NCBI RefSeq assembly: GCF_004765795.1
Contig: NZ_SBIV01000002.1
Span: 186,001 to 250,000 of the forward strand
Direction of reading: 5' to 3'
Source of the DNA: Halorussus marinus
GTDB taxonomy: Archaea > Halobacteriota > Halobacteria > Halobacteriales > Haladaptataceae
Length of the DNA: 64,000 nucleotides
Positions within the stretch are counted from its first letter, which is position 1, and every line of letters starts with the position of its first letter. The notes below the pieces were generated by a model that was not told where the DNA came from, searched no databases, and was given only the letters and a program-made list of their open reading frames with translations. The position numbers and the translations under genes were made by a program. Shown one piece after another: positions 61,670-64,000 of the stretch.

Positions 61670-62413
61670 ATGGAACTCGCGGTGCTGCGCGACGACATGG
61701 TCGACAGCCTCGAACACCCCTCGAAGGGGTTCGTCGCCAGCGACGAAGTCAGCGCGGCGATGCGGGCGGTCCCGCGCCACGAGTTCGTGGAGGACGATCG
61801 ACTGGCCTACGCCGACCGGTCGTTCGAGCACAGGGGGACCCGCGTTCTCGCGCCCAGTACCGCCGCCCGCCTGCTGGAGGCCCTCGACGCGTCGGCCGGC
61901 GACTCGGTCCTCGTCGTGGGCGCCGGCGTCGGTTACACCGCGGCCGTCCTCGCGGAGATCGTCGGCGAGCGAAACGTCCACGCCGTCGACATCACACGGA
62001 GTCTCGTGCTCGACGCGCGGGCGAACCTCTCGACAGCGGGGTACGACGGCGTGTTCGTCGACCGTCGGAACGGCGCCGACGGACTCCCGGAGTACGCGCC
62101 GTTCGACCGCATTCTGGTGGAGGCCGCCGCGGTCGAGCCGCCCCGGGCGCTGATCGACCAGCTCGCGCCCGACGGCCGGCTGGTGATTCCGCTCGGGACC
62201 GGCGAGCAGTCGCTGACGATCGTGACCGACGATGAGTCGGCGTCCCGGCCGCTCGGGACCGTGCTGTTCGCGCCGCTGCTCGCCGACGGCGAGCACGCAG
62301 ACGCCGTCGAGCGCAACCGGACCGTCCGCGAGGACCGCGAGCGCGCCGATCGGGCCCGCGAACGCCGGACCGGCTGGGAGCACGACTGGATCGACTGGGA
62401 CGGCTACTCGTAG
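61670..62413 (+). CDS. Diverged protein-L-isoaspartate methyltransferase homologue
   Basis: The 247-residue protein follows the PCMT layout: AMRAVPRHEFVEDD (about 34-47), shared with the other copy; SAM loop VLVVGAGVGYTAAVL in place of LEIGTGCGYH; and DRRNGADGLPEY in place of the VGDGHEGW motif. The QTISAPHM loop reads TRVLAPST. These changes make true repair activity uncertain. The start ATG 61670 lies about 28 bp after a GATTCAAG element (61638-61645). Confidence 0.8.
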   Translation: MELAVLRDDMVDSLEHPSKGFVASDEVSAAMRAVPRHEFVEDDRLAYADRSFEHRGTRVLAPSTAARLLEALDASAGDSVLVVGAGVGYTAAVLAEIVGERNVHAVDITRSLVLDARANLSTAGYDGVFVDRRNGADGLPEYAPFDRILVEAAAVEPPRALIDQLAPDGRLVIPLGTGEQSLTIVTDDESASRPLGTVLFAPLLADGEHADAVERNRTVREDRERADRARERRTGWEHDWIDWDGYS

Positions 62414-62895
62414 TCGGCCAACACGAGTATCGCGGTGTTTTCCCGATCGTCGGCGTACTCGGTGCCGGCGGGGGGCTTTATCGACACGTCGAGGGTTCCC
62501 TCCGGCTGATTCGAACCCAGTTCGGGGTCGATGTCGACGGTCGCCCGACCGTCGTCGCCGGTCGTCCCGGTGGCGACGCCGTCGATCGTCGCCGTGCCGC
62601 TCCGGACGACGACCGTCGCGTCCGAGACCGGGGCGCCGTCCGGGTCGACCACTTCGACCTCGACGCTCTGGTCGGTCGGACCGACCACGTCCGGCGACGG
62701 TCTGGCGTCGAGTTCGGTCACGGTGAGGCCGTTCAGCCCCGAGAGCATGTTCATCATCACGCCGAGGCTGGCGACCCCGACCACGAGAGCGATGACGAGT
62801 CGGATCGGGAGCCCCTCGATGGCGCGGTCGTCGTCGCGAAAGCGGTCGAACGCGGTGCAATCGAAGGGATCCGGACAGCCCAGTGGGTGAGCCAT
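62404..62895 (-). CDS. Single-helix membrane protein with Ig-like outer domain
   Basis: The 163-residue protein has a cytoplasmic N-terminus with two Cys (GCPDPFDC), a helix (about 30-52, LPIRLVIALVVGVASLGVMM), and a beta-rich outer domain (about 65-160) with SVEVEVVDPDGAPVSDATV like a carboxypeptidase regulatory or Ig domain. The frame resembles pilin-like proteins but has no clear class III site. ATG 62895 is about 27 bp after a TTTAAG box (62918-62925). Its stop overlaps the neighbouring methyltransferase by ten bases, convergent. Confidence 0.7.
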   Translation of the reverse strand: MAHPLGCPDPFDCTAFDRFRDDDRAIEGLPIRLVIALVVGVASLGVMMNMLSGLNGLTVTELDARPSPDVVGPTDQSVEVEVVDPDGAPVSDATVVVRSGTATIDGVATGTTGDDGRATVDIDPELGSNQPEGTLDVSIKPPAGTEYADDRENTAILVLADYE

Positions 62896-62971
62896 AGCCG
62901 GGGCTGGTCCCGGCTTCGGACTTAAACCCTCGCGCGAACGTTTATCCACCGAACCGCGCCAACCGGATCGC

Positions 62972-64000
62972 GTGTCCCGAATCCTCGGTCGCCGCGAGTC
63001 GGAGTCCGGTCCCGAACGCCCGGCGGGCCACCTCGGTTCGTATCGCGCACGCGACGGGAGCCCCGGCGCGCGGGTCCGCCTCGACTTCGAGTCGTCCCAC
63101 GCGGGCGTCGTGGTGGGCAAGCGCGGCTACGGCAAGTCCTACACGCTGGGCGTCCTCGCCGAAGAACTCGCCGACTCGACGGGGGTCGCCCCGATCGTCG
63201 CGGACCCGATGGGAATCTTCGACTCGCTCGGGACGCTCGGCGCCGAGGTGGTCGCCGAGCCCCGGGTGGCCGCCGACGCGCTCGGCCCGCGGACGTGGTG
63301 TGACCTGCTGGGGCTCGCCCCGGACTCGGCGGTCGGGGCGCTGGTCTGGCGGGCCGCCGCGGCCCGGGCGACGCTCGAGGGAATGCAGTCGTTCGTCGCT
63401 GGCACCGACACGAAAGCCGATCGGTCGACCAGACGGGCCGCGGAGAACCACCTCGCGCTCGCCGACTCGTGGGACGCGTTCGCGCCGGACGGGCTGACCG
63501 CCGCCGACCTCCTCGGCGACCCCCCGGAGGCGGCGTCCGAGACGCGTTCGGGCGTCGTGGTCGACCTCTCCGGGCTGGACGCCGAGGCCGCGAACGCGGT
63601 CGTACGCGGGATCGCTCGCGACCTCTACGACCACTGCGTCCGCGAACGCCCGGCCCGGCTCCCGTGGCTACTCGTCGACGAGGCCCACGCGTTCTTCGAC
63701 GGCGTCGCGGGGCCCGCGCTCCGGACCGTCCTGACCCGGGGTCGCCAGCCGGGGGTCAGCCTCGTGGCGGCCACCCAGCGCCCGGCCGCGTTGCCGGCGG
63801 TCGCGGTCTCGCAGGCCGACCTCCTGTTCGCCCACCGGCTCACGTCTCGGGCGGACATAGACGCCCTCGGGGACGCCCGGCCGACGTACGTCGCGTCGGC
63901 GCTCGGCGAGCGACTCCCCGAGAAACCCGGCGAAGCGCTCGTGGTCGACGACGCGACCGAGAGCGTCCACGCGGTCCGGATCCGCGAGCGCGAGACGGCC
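62972..64000 (+). CDS. HerA-type ATPase, C-terminus cut by window edge
   Basis: From GTG 62972 the frame is open to the right edge, 343 codons, incomplete. It has a Walker A GKRGYGKS (49-56), Walker B LLVDEAHAFF (234-243), and sensor ATQRPAALP, and belongs to the HerA/FtsK-like ATPases that translocate DNA or proteins. The start is supported by TTTATCC (62941-62947), about 28 bp upstream. No nuclease partner such as NurA is visible in the window; the next gene would show it. The N-terminal HAS-barrel-like part is short, so it may be a non-repair HerA variant. Confidence 0.85.
   Translation, partial: MSRILGRRESESGPERPAGHLGSYRARDGSPGARVRLDFESSHAGVVVGKRGYGKSYTLGVLAEELADSTGVAPIVADPMGIFDSLGTLGAEVVAEPRVAADALGPRTWCDLLGLAPDSAVGALVWRAAAARATLEGMQSFVAGTDTKADRSTRRAAENHLALADSWDAFAPDGLTAADLLGDPPEAASETRSGVVVDLSGLDAEAANAVVRGIARDLYDHCVRERPARLPWLLVDEAHAFFDGVAGPALRTVLTRGRQPGVSLVAATQRPAALPAVAVSQADLLFAHRLTSRADIDALGDARPTYVASALGERLPEKPGEALVVDDATESVHAVRIRERETA

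Overview
This 64 kb window is a piece of a haloarchaeal (class Halobacteria) chromosome. GC is very high and proteins are acidic. Many genes look leaderless, with a TATA-like box 25-30 bp before the start codon. Several genes are typical of the class: FtsZ2 with the regulators CdrS and CdrL, NcsA and UbaA of the SAMP/tRNA-thiolation system, an HVO_0476-type zinc finger protein, CrtY with a Brp/Blh retinal-forming enzyme, and type IV pilin genes. No plasmid, phage, IS or CRISPR signature was seen. The window looks like stable core chromosome with one AT-richer patch (about 31.6-32.5 kb).

Layout. 1-3.6 kb: small conserved proteins, an IPMS-family synthase (probably citramalate synthase), TspO, tRNA-Ser(CGA). 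3.7-8.2 kb: a MoxR ATPase on + facing a four-gene DUF58/DUF4129 membrane operon on -. 8.4-15.4 kb: a coupled operon of a PilB-like ATPase, a PilC/TadC-like membrane protein and five small proteins, each with a class III (prepilin-like) signal peptide. 15.4-19.7 kb: an ABC exporter pair, a Tat lipoprotein beta-propeller, and a MinD ATPase with a co-encoded partner. 19.7-27.7 kb: aldehyde dehydrogenase, a six-gene cobalamin salvage/nucleotide-loop operon (cbiZ, cobD, cobY, cobS, cbiB, HAD), and an M24 protein. 27.7-33.4 kb: a peroxiredoxin-like protein without catalytic cysteines, a histidine kinase with an unusual C-terminal membrane domain, a Tat-exported cysteine-peptidase-like protein, an adhesion-type pilin, a homing-endonuclease-repeat protein, tRNA-Tyr(GTA).

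33.6-39.7 kb: cdrL, cdrS-ftsZ2 with conspicuous operator repeats, ncsA, crtY-brp. 39.8-46.1 kb: TrkA, two TrkH subunits, an APC permease with a Usp protein. 46.2-54 kb: DHH phosphoesterase, a winged-helix/membrane pair, a methyltransferase, AzlCD, endonuclease IV, a peroxiredoxin with its cysteines, lipoate ligase, and a 37-codon ORF under a DtxR-type iron box. 54-64 kb: RIO2 kinase, DUF1328, ribosomal protein L15e with a structured leader, UbaA, DoxX, a DsbA-like oxidoreductase, HVO_0476 family protein, two Pcm-type methyltransferases around an O-methyltransferase, and a HerA-type ATPase cut by the right edge.

Functional links. UbaA and NcsA act in the same sulfur-transfer pathway. CdrL, CdrS and FtsZ2 form a cell-division control unit, and MinD adds a positioning ATPase. 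CrtY and Brp make retinal from lycopene, although no opsin lies in the window. The strongest leads for something poorly described are the pilin-like operon at 8.4-15.4 kb, the GTAAGAC/GTCTTAC operator array before cdrS, the rpl15e leader with a sequestered ribosome binding site, and the iron-box micro-ORF.
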